Assembly (NCBI GenBank): GCA_903837555.1
Contig: CAILUV010000074.1
Coordinates: 1 to 64,000 of the forward strand
Length of the DNA: 64,000 bases
Source of the DNA: an uncultured Alphaproteobacteria bacterium
GTDB lineage: Bacteria; Pseudomonadota; Alphaproteobacteria; Micropepsales; Micropepsaceae
Direction of reading: 5' to 3'
A program made the position numbers and the translations under genes. The notes beneath the pieces were generated by a model. The model saw nothing but the letters and a program-made list of their open reading frames with translations, made no database searches and was not told where the DNA came from. Positions 8,089 to 16,136 of the stretch are shown one piece after another (the stretch's first letter is position 1; each line of letters starts with the position of its first letter).

Positions 8089-9324
8089 ATGAATACCGAT
8101 TTCTACCGCATCAAGCGGCTGCCGCCCTACATCTTCGAGGAAGTGAACCGCCTCAAGGCCGCAGCGCGGGCACGCGGTGAGGACATTATCGATTTCGGGA
8201 TGGGCAATCCCGACATGGCGACGCCCGACTATATCGTCGACAAACTGTGCGAGACCGCGCGCGATCCGCGTGCCCACCGCTACAGCGCCTCGCGCGGCAT
8301 CAAGGGCCTGCGCAAGGCTCATGTCGCCTATTACAAGCGCCGCTTCGGCGTCGATCTCAATCCCGACAAGGAAGTGATCGCGGCGCTGGGGTCCAAGGAA
8401 GGCTTCGCCAACCTCGCCATGGCGATCACCGCGCCGGGCGATGTCGTGCTGGTGCCCAATCCCGCTTACCCGATCCATGCCTTCGGTTTCATGATCGCGG
8501 GCGCTGCCATTCGCCATGTGCCCGCGACCTCGCCGGAAGAGTATCTGTCCAAGATCGGCGTCGCGACGCGCCATTCGGTGCCGTCGCCGCTGGCGATGGT
8601 GGTGAACTATCCGTCCAATCCCACGGCGCAGGTCGTCGGACTGGATTTCTACAAAGAGGTCATCAAGTTCGCCAAGAAGCACGAGATATGGGTGCTGAGC
8701 GACCTGGCCTATGCCGACATCTATTTCGACGACGCCAATCCGCCGCCTTCGATCTTGCAGGTCGATGGCGCAAAGGACATCGCCATCGAATTCCAGTCTC
8801 TGTCCAAGACCTATTCCATGCCGGGCTGGCGCATGGGCTTTGCCGCCGGCAACGAAAAGCTGATCGGCGCGCTGGCGCGCATCAAGTCGTATCTGGACTA
8901 TGGCGCCTTCACGCCGATCCAGGTGGCGGCGGCGGCCGCCTTGAATGGCCCGCAGAACATCGCCGACGAAATCCGCGCCGTCTACAAGTCCCGCCGTGAC
9001 GTGCTGGTGAAAAGCATGGCGGCGTCGGGCTGGGACATTCCCGCTCCCGAAGCGTCGATGTTTGCCTGGGCGCCGGTGCCGGAAAAATACCGCGAGCTGG
9101 GCTCGATGGAATTTGCCAAGGACCTTCTGATCCACGCCAAGGTGGCGGTGTCGCCCGGCATTGGCTTTGGCGAGTATGGCGAAGGCTATGTCCGCGTGGC
9201 GCTGGTGGAGAATGAGCACCGCATCCGCCAGGCGGCGCGCAATGTGAAAAAGTTCCTGCAGGCCGGCACCAACAACCCGCCGGCAGACGAGCCGGGCAAG
9301 AAAAAACTGGCGCCGGCAAAGTGA
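8089..9324 (+). CDS. PLP-dependent class I/II aminotransferase (AlaC/LL-DAP aminotransferase-like)
   Basis: The 411-residue product is a fold-type I aminotransferase. It has IIDFGMGNPDMATPDYIVD near the N-terminus, VVNYPSNPTAQVV, LSDLAYADIYFD and the PLP-lysine motif SLSKTYSMPGWRMGF. It is closest in pattern to E. coli AlaC and to proteins labelled LL-diaminopimelate aminotransferase; the substrate cannot be fixed from sequence. Its stop overlaps the GTG of hom by 4 nt, and the aminotransferase-hom-glpX-recJ order recurs in alphaproteobacteria. AGGA precedes the ATG by about 8 nt. A lysine-rich tail ends the protein. Confidence 0.88.
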   Translation: MNTDFYRIKRLPPYIFEEVNRLKAAARARGEDIIDFGMGNPDMATPDYIVDKLCETARDPRAHRYSASRGIKGLRKAHVAYYKRRFGVDLNPDKEVIAALGSKEGFANLAMAITAPGDVVLVPNPAYPIHAFGFMIAGAAIRHVPATSPEEYLSKIGVATRHSVPSPLAMVVNYPSNPTAQVVGLDFYKEVIKFAKKHEIWVLSDLAYADIYFDDANPPPSILQVDGAKDIAIEFQSLSKTYSMPGWRMGFAAGNEKLIGALARIKSYLDYGAFTPIQVAAAAALNGPQNIADEIRAVYKSRRDVLVKSMAASGWDIPAPEASMFAWAPVPEKYRELGSMEFAKDLLIHAKVAVSPGIGFGEYGEGYVRVALVENEHRIRQAARNVKKFLQAGTNNPPADEPGKKKLAPAK

Positions 9325-10604
9325 GCGCGCCTTTCCGTATCGCCATCGCCGGGCTCGGCACGGTCGGCGGCGGGGTGGTCAAGGCGCTGGCCGCGGGCAA
9401 GGACGAACTGTCCCGCCGCGCCGGGCGAGATCTGCAACTGATCTCGGTGTCGGCGCGGGATCGCAAAAAGGCGCGCGGTTTCGATGTGCCGGGCTGGAGC
9501 GACGATCCGCTGGCGCTCGCCAGGGGCGATGCCGACCTGGTGGTGGAGCTTATCGGCGGCGACGAAGGTGTTGCCCGAGAACTCGTCGAGACCGCACTGC
9601 GCAACGGCAAGCATGTGGTGACCGCCAACAAGGCGCTTTTGGCCAAGCATGGCAAGGCGCTGGCCGACCTGGCGGAAAGCAAGAATGTCACGCTGAAGTT
9701 TGAAGCAGCTGCTGCGGGCGGCATACCCATCGTCAAGGCGCTGCGTGAAGGCCTGATCGCGCACGGGGTGGATGCGGTGAAGGGTATCCTCAATGGCACC
9801 TGCAATTACATTCTGACCGAAATGGAAAGTTCGGGCCGCGGTTTCGCCGACGTGCTGAAGGAAGCGCAGGCCAAGTGCTATGCCGAAGCTGATCCCACGC
9901 TGGATGTCGGCGGCGGCGACACTGCGCACAAGCTGGCGCTGCTGGCCAGCGTTGCGTTCGGCACGGCGCCGAATTTCGACGCCATTGCCGTGGAGGGCAT
10001 CACCAACATCACCGCCGACGACATCGCCTTTGCATCCGAGTTCGGCTACCGCATCAAGCTTCTGGGCGTGGCGCGCAAGGTGGGTGACGCCATCGACCAG
10101 AAAGTGCATCCCGCCATGGTGCAAAAACGCGCGCCGCTCGCCAATGTCAGCGGCGCGGCCAATGGCGTGATGGTGGAAGCGGGCGAGGCGGGTTCGTTCT
10201 TCTTCTCCGGGCGGGGCGCGGGCGAAGCGCCCACGGCCAGCGCGGTGATCGCCGATATTGTGGAAGCGGCGAGCGGCGCGATCTCACCGGTGTTCGGCCG
10301 TCCTGCCTCCAGCCTCCAATCTCTCAAGCCCGCCGACGGCAAGGCGGCGGTGTCGCCCTGGTATCTGCGTTTCGAGGTGCTGGATGTGCCGGGCGTTCTG
10401 GCCTCCATTGCCGGAAATCTGGCGGAAGCCGGGGTTTCCATCGAAAGCATGATCCAGCGCGTGCGCGCGCCGGGCGCGCCGGTGGCAATTGTCATGATTA
10501 CCCACGAAACTTCACAGGCCAGCGTGGAACGCGCCTTGAAGGCCATAGCCGCCTCCGACAAGGTGCGGTCGCGCCCGTGCATGATTCCCATGGAAGCGGC
10601 TTAA
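9321..10604 (+). CDS. hom: Homoserine dehydrogenase
   Basis: Homoserine dehydrogenase reduces aspartate semialdehyde to homoserine, the branch point to threonine and methionine. The 427-residue product has the NAD(P) loop IAGLGTVGGGVVKAL and the catalytic-domain blocks VTANKALLAKHG, FEAAAAGGIPIVKALREGL and ILNGTCNYILTEM. A C-terminal ACT domain (from about residue 350, LRFEVLDVPGVLASIAG) suggests threonine feedback. The GTG start overlaps the aminotransferase stop as GTGA, implying translational coupling. glpX follows after 11 nt. Confidence 0.96.
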   Translation: MSAPFRIAIAGLGTVGGGVVKALAAGKDELSRRAGRDLQLISVSARDRKKARGFDVPGWSDDPLALARGDADLVVELIGGDEGVARELVETALRNGKHVVTANKALLAKHGKALADLAESKNVTLKFEAAAAGGIPIVKALREGLIAHGVDAVKGILNGTCNYILTEMESSGRGFADVLKEAQAKCYAEADPTLDVGGGDTAHKLALLASVAFGTAPNFDAIAVEGITNITADDIAFASEFGYRIKLLGVARKVGDAIDQKVHPAMVQKRAPLANVSGAANGVMVEAGEAGSFFFSGRGAGEAPTASAVIADIVEAASGAISPVFGRPASSLQSLKPADGKAAVSPWYLRFEVLDVPGVLASIAGNLAEAGVSIESMIQRVRAPGAPVAIVMITHETSQASVERALKAIAASDKVRSRPCMIPMEAA

Positions 10605-10615
10605 AAGAAGACAAT

Positions 10616-11599
10616 ATGACCGAAACGCACCCGTCCTCCATCATCAAGCCGCTCGACCGCGCTTTCGCGCTGGAAGCGGTGCGCGTCACCGAAGCCGCCG
10701 CCATTGCCGCCTATGCCCAGATCGGGCGCGGCAACGAGCATGAAGCCGATCACGCCGCCGTCGAGGCGATGCGCATCGCCTTCAACTCCTTGCCGATCGA
10801 CGGCACGGTGGTGATCGGCGAGGGCGAACGCGACGACGCCCCCATGCTGTTCATCGGCGAAAAGGTCGGGCAGGGCGGCTTGTCGGTCGACATCGCGCTG
10901 GACCCGCTCGAAGGCACTACGCTGACCGCCAAGGCGATGGCGAATGCGCTGGCGGTGATGGCGATGGCCGAACCCGGCACCATGCTGAACGCGCCCGACA
11001 CCTACATGGACAAGATCGCCATCGGTCCCGGCTTCAAGGACGGTCTGGTCGATCTGGATGCCGAACCCGGCGACAACATCAACGCCATTGCCAAGGCCAA
11101 GGGCCTCAAGCCGCAGGAAGTCACCGCGCTGGTGATGGATCGCCCGCGCCACGAGGCGCTGATCGCGAAAATCCGCAAGGCGGGCGCGAAAGTGAAGCTG
11201 ATCACCGACGGCGACGTGGCCGGCGTGATCGAAGCCACCGACGAAGCCACCGGCGTTGACATCTACATGGGCACCGGCGGCGCGCCCGAAGGCGTGCTGG
11301 CGGCTGCCGCGCTGCGTTGCATTGGCGGCCAGATGCAGGGCCGCTTGCTGTTCCGCAATGATGACGAACGCGCCCGCGCCGCCAAGTGGGGCGTCACCGA
11401 CCTTAACCGCAAATATGCGCTGAACGACCTGGTGTCCGGCGACGTGGTGTTTTCCGCCACCGGTGTGACCGATGGTTCGATGCTGCGCGGCGTGCACCGG
11501 GACGGCGATTTCATCACCACCGAAAGCGTGGTGATGCGGTCGGCCACCGGCACGGTGCGCTGGATCCGGGCGCGGCACCGCCGAGTGCAGGGTAGTTGA
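10616..11599 (+). CDS. glpX: Class II fructose-1,6-bisphosphatase
   Basis: GlpX hydrolyses fructose-1,6-bisphosphate in gluconeogenesis. The 327-residue product has the metal-binding motifs VVIGEGERDDAPML and VDIALDPLEGTT, and the GTGGAPEGVLAAAAL block of GlpX proteins. The ATG at 10616 (MTETHPSSIIKPLDRAF) is chosen because upstream residues would only read the hom 3' end. Its stop overlaps the TTG start of recJ by 4 nt, so these two are also coupled. Confidence 0.95.
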   Translation: MTETHPSSIIKPLDRAFALEAVRVTEAAAIAAYAQIGRGNEHEADHAAVEAMRIAFNSLPIDGTVVIGEGERDDAPMLFIGEKVGQGGLSVDIALDPLEGTTLTAKAMANALAVMAMAEPGTMLNAPDTYMDKIAIGPGFKDGLVDLDAEPGDNINAIAKAKGLKPQEVTALVMDRPRHEALIAKIRKAGAKVKLITDGDVAGVIEATDEATGVDIYMGTGGAPEGVLAAAALRCIGGQMQGRLLFRNDDERARAAKWGVTDLNRKYALNDLVSGDVVFSATGVTDGSMLRGVHRDGDFITTESVVMRSATGTVRWIRARHRRVQGS

Positions 11600-13362
11600 G
11601 CGAAACAGCCGCATTCGGGGTTGCGCGCTCCTTTTCGGGCCGCCGCTGGCTGCTGAAAGCCGTCGATCAGGATATCGAGCGCGAACTGCTGCGTGAAATA
11701 TCGCCGGTCCTGTCGCGGCTACTTGCGCTGCGCGGCGTCACCGCGCCCGAAGCCGCAGATTACCTGACGCCCAAACTCAAGAACCTGTTGCCCGATCCCA
11801 ATATCCTGAAGGACATGGACAAGGCCGTGGCGCGTGTTGCCGCCGCGCTGGAGTCCGGTGAGGCCATCGCGGTGTTCGGCGACTATGACGTGGATGGTTC
11901 CACCTCGGCGGCGCTGATGTCGGATTTTCTGACGGCGCTGGGTGCAGCTCCGCGCATCTACATTCCCGACCGCATGACCGAAGGTTATGGCCCGTCGCCT
12001 GCGGCGATGCAGGTACTGGCGGCGGAAGGCGCCAGGGTGGTGATCACGGTGGATTGCGGCGCCGCCGCGATTGCCGCGCTGGAAGAAGCCGGAAAGCTCG
12101 GCATGGATGTGGTGGTGCTGGATCATCACCGGGTCGAAGCCGCGCCGCCCGTGCTGGCACACGTCAATCCCAACCAGCCGGACGACACCTCAAAGCTGGG
12201 GCATCTGTGCGCGGCGGGCGTATGCTTTCTTTTTCTGGTAGCGCTCAACCGTCATCTGCGCGACCAGAAGTTCTACGAAGAGCGCGGCGTCGCCGAACCC
12301 GACCTGCGGCTGTTCCTCGACCTGGTGGGGCTTGCCACGATCTGCGATGTGGTGCCGCTGAAAGACGTCAACCGCGCCTTTGTGCGTTTTGGGTTGGGAC
12401 AGATTTCCACGCTCTCGCGTCCCGGACTGGCCGCGCTGGCGGGCATTGCTGGGGCCAAGGGTCCGTTTACGCCGTATCATCTGGGGTTCGTGTTCGGGCC
12501 GCGCATCAATGCCGGGGGGCGGGTCGGGCGCTCGTCGCTGGGCGTTGATCTTCTGACGTCGCGCGAACCGGAAAAAGCGGCAGAGCTCGCCGCGCAGATG
12601 GACCTGCACAACAAGGAACGCCAGGCGATCGAAAAGATCATTCTCGAAGAAGCCATTGCGCAGGGCATGACGCAGGCCAACGCGCCCTTCGTTTTGGTGT
12701 CGGGGGATGGCTGGCATCCCGGCGTGGTCGGGATCGTGGCGGGGCGGCTGAAAGAGCGCTTCGGCAAGCCCGCTTTCGTCGCCGGTTTCGAAGGCGGCAT
12801 GGGGCGAGGCTCAGCCCGCTCCATCCCCGGCATCGATCTGGGCGGCATCATCCGCGCCGCCGCCGAGGCAAAAGTGATCGAGTATGGCGGCGGCCATGCC
12901 ATGGCGGCGGGCTTCTCGCTGATGGCGGGCCAGATCGAGGGGTTCCGCAAATTCGTCGAGGAGCACTTCAGCGGCACCGGTCCGGCGCTTTCGGCGGCGA
13001 ACGACCTGTACCTGGATGCCGTTTCGTCCCCTGCCGGGGCCAATATCGCGCTGGTGCAGGAGATCGCGGGCGCGGGCCCGTTCGGGGCGGGAAATCCCGA
13101 ACCCCTGCTGGTTCTCCCCGATGTCCGGGTCGCCTTTGCCGACATCGTGGGCAAGGCCCATGTGAAACTGCGGCTGGGGGGCGGGGACGGCACCATGCTG
13201 GACGCCATTGCCTTCAGGGCCGTGGGAACGCCACTGGGAGACGGCCTTTTGGCCGCCCGGGGTGGACGGGTCCATGTGGCCGGACGGCTGCGCCAGGACG
13301 ACTGGAACGGCCGTATCCGGGTCCAGCTCGAAATCGAGGATGCCTCGGCTGCAACCGCCTGA
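11596..13362 (+). CDS. recJ: Single-stranded-DNA-specific exonuclease RecJ
   Basis: RecJ is a 5'-3' exonuclease of the RecFOR recombination and mismatch repair pathways. The 588-residue product carries the DHH-family motifs AVFGDYDVDGSTSAAL and VVVLDHHRVE and the DHHA1 motif YGGGHAMAAGFSL, then an OB-like C-terminal domain with VRVAFADIVGKAHVKLRL. The start is a TTG overlapping the glpX stop (TTGA). It is the last gene of the four-gene coupled group; tRNA-Glu follows 50 bp later. Confidence 0.95.
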   Translation: MSETAAFGVARSFSGRRWLLKAVDQDIERELLREISPVLSRLLALRGVTAPEAADYLTPKLKNLLPDPNILKDMDKAVARVAAALESGEAIAVFGDYDVDGSTSAALMSDFLTALGAAPRIYIPDRMTEGYGPSPAAMQVLAAEGARVVITVDCGAAAIAALEEAGKLGMDVVVLDHHRVEAAPPVLAHVNPNQPDDTSKLGHLCAAGVCFLFLVALNRHLRDQKFYEERGVAEPDLRLFLDLVGLATICDVVPLKDVNRAFVRFGLGQISTLSRPGLAALAGIAGAKGPFTPYHLGFVFGPRINAGGRVGRSSLGVDLLTSREPEKAAELAAQMDLHNKERQAIEKIILEEAIAQGMTQANAPFVLVSGDGWHPGVVGIVAGRLKERFGKPAFVAGFEGGMGRGSARSIPGIDLGGIIRAAAEAKVIEYGGGHAMAAGFSLMAGQIEGFRKFVEEHFSGTGPALSAANDLYLDAVSSPAGANIALVQEIAGAGPFGAGNPEPLLVLPDVRVAFADIVGKAHVKLRLGGGDGTMLDAIAFRAVGTPLGDGLLAARGGRVHVAGRLRQDDWNGRIRVQLEIEDASAATA

Positions 13363-13369
13363 TTTTGGC

Positions 13370-13398
13370 TTGCAAAAGCCGTTTTGCGCCGGTAAACC
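13370..13398 (+). promoter_or_regulatory. Candidate promoter of tRNA-Glu
   Basis: TTGCAA (13370-13375) and TAAACC (13393-13398) are 17 bp apart, with the tRNA beginning 15 nt after the -10. A GGCTT-GCAA-AAGCC mini-hairpin with a short T stretch overlaps the -35 and might weakly end recJ transcripts. Confidence 0.45.
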
Positions 13399-13412
13399 CC
13401 CGGCCTCCGGTA

Positions 13413-13487
13413 GCGCCCTTCGTCTATCGGTTAGGACTCAGGATTTTCATTCCTGCAAGGGGGGTTCGACTCCCCCAGGGCGCACCA
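13413..13487 (+). tRNA. tRNA-Glu (anticodon TTC)
   Basis: A 75-nt cloverleaf with encoded CCA. The acceptor arms GCGCCCT and AGGGCGC pair fully, the anticodon arm CAGGA/TCCTG carries loop TTTTCAT with TTC at 34-36, and the T arm has GGTTCGACTCC. The open frame through this region is a translation artefact of the tRNA. Confidence 0.97.
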
Positions 13488-13514
13488 TTCATTCCAATCG
13501 CGCCGCGATTTGGA

Positions 13515-14402
13515 ATGAAGGACAAGGCGGCCCTGTATGACCGGGGAACGGCGCTGGCGGCGCAGCATCGCATCGCCGACTGGTTCGCGTCCTTCCACGC
13601 CTTTGCCCAAAGCGTGATGCCACCGGCAGCAAGCCAGACGCCGCTCAAGATGCGCCATGACGCCGAGCAGCAGGACTGGCTGCGACAGCAGGGCGTCACG
13701 CCCGGTCCCCATTGGCATATCGAGGGCGGTGAAAGGCTTAGCGGGCCAGCGATCAATCCGCGCAATGCGGACGAGGCCGCGCGGCAATGGCGCGAAAACC
13801 GGCCGCAGGTCGTCGTGGTGGACGAGCTTCTGACGCCCCTGGCGCTGGCCGCCTTGCGCCGTTTCTGCCTGGGCTCGACCCTGTGGCGCACCGGTTATGG
13901 CAGCGGCTATCTGGGCACCTTTCCCGAGCATGGCTTTTCGGTCCCGCTGCTGGCCCAGATCGCCGAGGAATTCCGTGACATGTATCGCGGCATCTGCGGC
14001 GACCTGCCGCTGAAGTATGCCTGGGCCTTTAAATATGACAGCAGCATGGAGGAGGGTGTTCACATCCATGCCGACGATGCGGCGGTGAACGTCAATTTCT
14101 GGATCACGCCGGACGAGGCCAATCTCGATTCCAGCAGCGGCGGTCTTCTGGTGTGGGATGTTCCGGCCCCGGCTGACTGGGATTTCACCCGCTTCAACCG
14201 CGACCAGCCGGCGATCCGGGATTTTCTGGCGCGCAACCACGCCAAGGCGATGACCGTGCCCTATCGTGGCAACCGGGCGGTGATTTTCGATTCCAATCTG
14301 TTGCACAAGACCGACCGGATTTCCTTCCGGGACGGCTATGAAAACCGCCGCATCAACGTCACTTTGCTCTATGGCGAACGCCTCGCCGGCGCGCTAGTTT
14401 GA
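13515..14402 (+). CDS. 2-oxoglutarate/Fe(II)-dependent oxygenase family protein
   Basis: The 295-residue product has a C-terminal prolyl-hydroxylase-like jelly-roll. The iron ligands are visible as His185-x-Asp187 in VHIHADDAAVNVNFW and His264 in SNLLHKTD. Arginines at 278-279 (ENRRINVTLLYG) can hold 2-oxoglutarate. The N-terminal 100 residues are not recognised. Substrate is unknown. The ATG at 13515 is preferred because any earlier in-frame start lies before or inside tRNA-Glu. A second, unrelated Fe(II) oxygenase starts 4 nt downstream, so the two are probably co-translated and may act together. Confidence 0.82.
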   Translation: MKDKAALYDRGTALAAQHRIADWFASFHAFAQSVMPPAASQTPLKMRHDAEQQDWLRQQGVTPGPHWHIEGGERLSGPAINPRNADEAARQWRENRPQVVVVDELLTPLALAALRRFCLGSTLWRTGYGSGYLGTFPEHGFSVPLLAQIAEEFRDMYRGICGDLPLKYAWAFKYDSSMEEGVHIHADDAAVNVNFWITPDEANLDSSSGGLLVWDVPAPADWDFTRFNRDQPAIRDFLARNHAKAMTVPYRGNRAVIFDSNLLHKTDRISFRDGYENRRINVTLLYGERLAGALV

Positions 14403-14406
14403 TCCC

Positions 14407-15588
14407 ATGCTGGACTTCGATCAGATCATTGCGCCCCTGAACCGCGACAAGCTTGTGCGCGACCATTGGGGAAAATCCTTCGCCCGCATGCAGGGCACGC
14501 CTGGGCGCTTTGCCGACCTGTTCACATGGAACGAGCTGAACACGGTGCTGGAAACCCACCGGCTGATGCCGCCGCGCTTCAAGCTGTTCAAGGACGGCCA
14601 GCTGATCGATCCGGCGCGTTATATCACCCCGCCGCACATGGGCACGCCGCGCATTGATTCCGGCGGGTTGGCGGTGTGCCTGGCCGAAGGCGCCTCGCTG
14701 ATTCTCAACGATGTGCAGGAAGTCAGCCCCAAGCTGCGCCAGCTTATGCAGGTGTTCCAGGCGGCGCTGAAGACCGACACCTATGCCAATCTCTATGCCG
14801 CATTTCACAGCCAGAAGGCGTTTGACCTGCATTGGGATCCGCAGGATTCCATCATTCTGCAATTGTCCGGCAAGAAACGCTGGAAGGTCTACAAGCCGAC
14901 CCGCCTGCATCCGCTGGAAGACGATCTCGAGAAACCCGCCCAGCCCACCGGCGATGCGGTGTGGGAAGGCGTGCTGAAGGAAGGCGACGCCATCTACATC
15001 CCGCGCGGCTGGTGGCATGTGGTGCATCCGCTGAACGAACCCAGCCTCCATCTCACCGTGTCGCTGACCCCGCCCAAGGGGTTAGATCTGCTGGGCTGGG
15101 CCGTGTCCAAGCTGCGCAGCGAGGTACAGGTGCGCGCCGGGATTCCCGCGCTGCTGGACGGTGCCGCCCGCGCGGCACACATGAAATCATTGCGCGATCT
15201 GGTCACCACCACGCTGAGCGACGCGGCGATGGATGATTTCCTGGGGGAGTGGGACGCCAACATCGGCCACAGCCCGCATATTCGTTTGCCCGGATCGTCT
15301 TATGCCCAGTTCGCCGACATCGCCGAAGACAGCGTCGTGCGGCTGGCCACGCTCAACCGCCTGCCACTCGCGCCGTTTGGCGGGCAGTTTGAATTCAAGG
15401 CCGTCGGGAAATTGTGGACAGTGCCGGCGGTCTTGGTCCCGGCGCTGGCGCTGCTGCACAATGCGCGTTCGCATCCGGTTTCAGAATTGTCCGCCGCGCT
15501 GCCGGACGATTCCGCGCGCGCAGATCTGAAAAAGAGTCTGGCGGTACTGGCGCGCTCTGGCGTGGTGCTGGTGGAGAAAAACGCCTGA
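14407..15588 (+). CDS. JmjC/cupin_4-type Fe(II)/2-oxoglutarate oxygenase
   Basis: The 393-residue product resembles the cupin_4/JmjC family that includes ribosomal protein hydroxylases (YcfD/RoxA type). Iron ligands are His142-x-Asp144 in FDLHWDPQDSIILQLSGKK and most likely His204 in IPRGWWHVVHP. The region after about 250 is a helical dimerisation/winged-helix-like tail. YcfD/RoxA hydroxylates L16, but this protein diverges enough that the target is open. It follows the other oxygenase by 4 nt, which hints at a shared pathway. Confidence 0.8.
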   Translation: MLDFDQIIAPLNRDKLVRDHWGKSFARMQGTPGRFADLFTWNELNTVLETHRLMPPRFKLFKDGQLIDPARYITPPHMGTPRIDSGGLAVCLAEGASLILNDVQEVSPKLRQLMQVFQAALKTDTYANLYAAFHSQKAFDLHWDPQDSIILQLSGKKRWKVYKPTRLHPLEDDLEKPAQPTGDAVWEGVLKEGDAIYIPRGWWHVVHPLNEPSLHLTVSLTPPKGLDLLGWAVSKLRSEVQVRAGIPALLDGAARAAHMKSLRDLVTTTLSDAAMDDFLGEWDANIGHSPHIRLPGSSYAQFADIAEDSVVRLATLNRLPLAPFGGQFEFKAVGKLWTVPAVLVPALALLHNARSHPVSELSAALPDDSARADLKKSLAVLARSGVVLVEKNA

Positions 15589-15720
15589 CTGCAGGTTCCC
15601 GAAGTTCCGTCACGCGCCTTTTTACCGTCCAGCCCGCGCCACAATAAGGCCACCGGCGGAGCCGTTCATCCTCTCACCTCAACACGGCCCAACGCGAGCG
15701 GGCACAAAGGGAGAGACTCT

Positions 15721-15754
15721 ACATGACGGCAACCAAGACATGACGGCAACCAAG
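15721..15754 (+). repeat. Perfect 17-bp tandem duplication across the lipoprotein start codon
   Basis: ACATGACGGCAACCAAG occurs twice head-to-tail (15721-15737 and 15738-15754). The first copy supplies an ATG at 15723 that opens a six-codon frame (MTATKT) ending in a TGA that overlaps the second ATG. The AGGGAGAG Shine-Dalgarno is spaced for the first ATG, not the second. Confidence 0.9.
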
Positions 15755-16078
15755 GCAATGATCGCGGTTCTGGCGCTGGGCGTGACGCTCGGTGGATGCG
15801 CCACCCGCGAGTCGGTTGAGAATGCGCAGGCGTCGGCGAATGCCGCGGATCGCCGCGCGATGAACGCGCAGGGCCGCGCAGATGATGCTTACGCGACCGG
15901 CCGCGAAGCGCTGGGCGTGGGCCATGACGCCAAGAGCGCCGCGCTGATCGCCGAACAGAAGGCCGACCAGGCCAATGCGGATATCTCCGCGGTCAAGCAG
16001 CGCCTGACCGCGATGGAATGGAAAACGCCAAAGAAGGCGCGCAAGGCCCGCACTTCTCAGGCCCGCACCAACAGCTAG
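15740..16078 (+). CDS. Small alanine-rich lipoprotein
   Basis: The 112-residue product has a lipoprotein signal with lipobox LGVTLGGC (Cys20) and then a repetitive Ala/Asp/Arg helix (ENAQASANAADRRAMNAQGRA and similar) that looks like an Lpp-style alanine zipper or coiled coil. The C-terminus is basic. A structural envelope role is inferred from this layout; I do not recognise a named family. Translation probably depends on a six-codon upstream frame created by a 17-bp duplication. An intrinsic terminator follows. Confidence 0.75.
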   Translation: MTATKAMIAVLALGVTLGGCATRESVENAQASANAADRRAMNAQGRADDAYATGREALGVGHDAKSAALIAEQKADQANADISAVKQRLTAMEWKTPKKARKARTSQARTNS

Positions 16079-16090
16079 GCAAAGAAAAAG

Positions 16091-16119
16091 CCCCGCGGGT
16101 GCAAACCGCGGGGTTTCTT
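16091..16119 (+). terminator. Intrinsic terminator after the small lipoprotein
   Basis: CCCCGCGG and CCGCGGGG form a perfect 8-bp stem around a 7-nt loop, followed by TTTCTT. An A-rich run precedes the stem, so it may also serve the convergent dehydrogenase. Confidence 0.85.
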
Positions 16120-16136
16120 GCTTTAGGGCAGGCGGA

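Noticed and set aside
13365-13514. N-terminal extension of the 2OG oxygenase
   Set aside because: It would translate straight through tRNA-Glu. The ATG at 13515 is the first after the tRNA.
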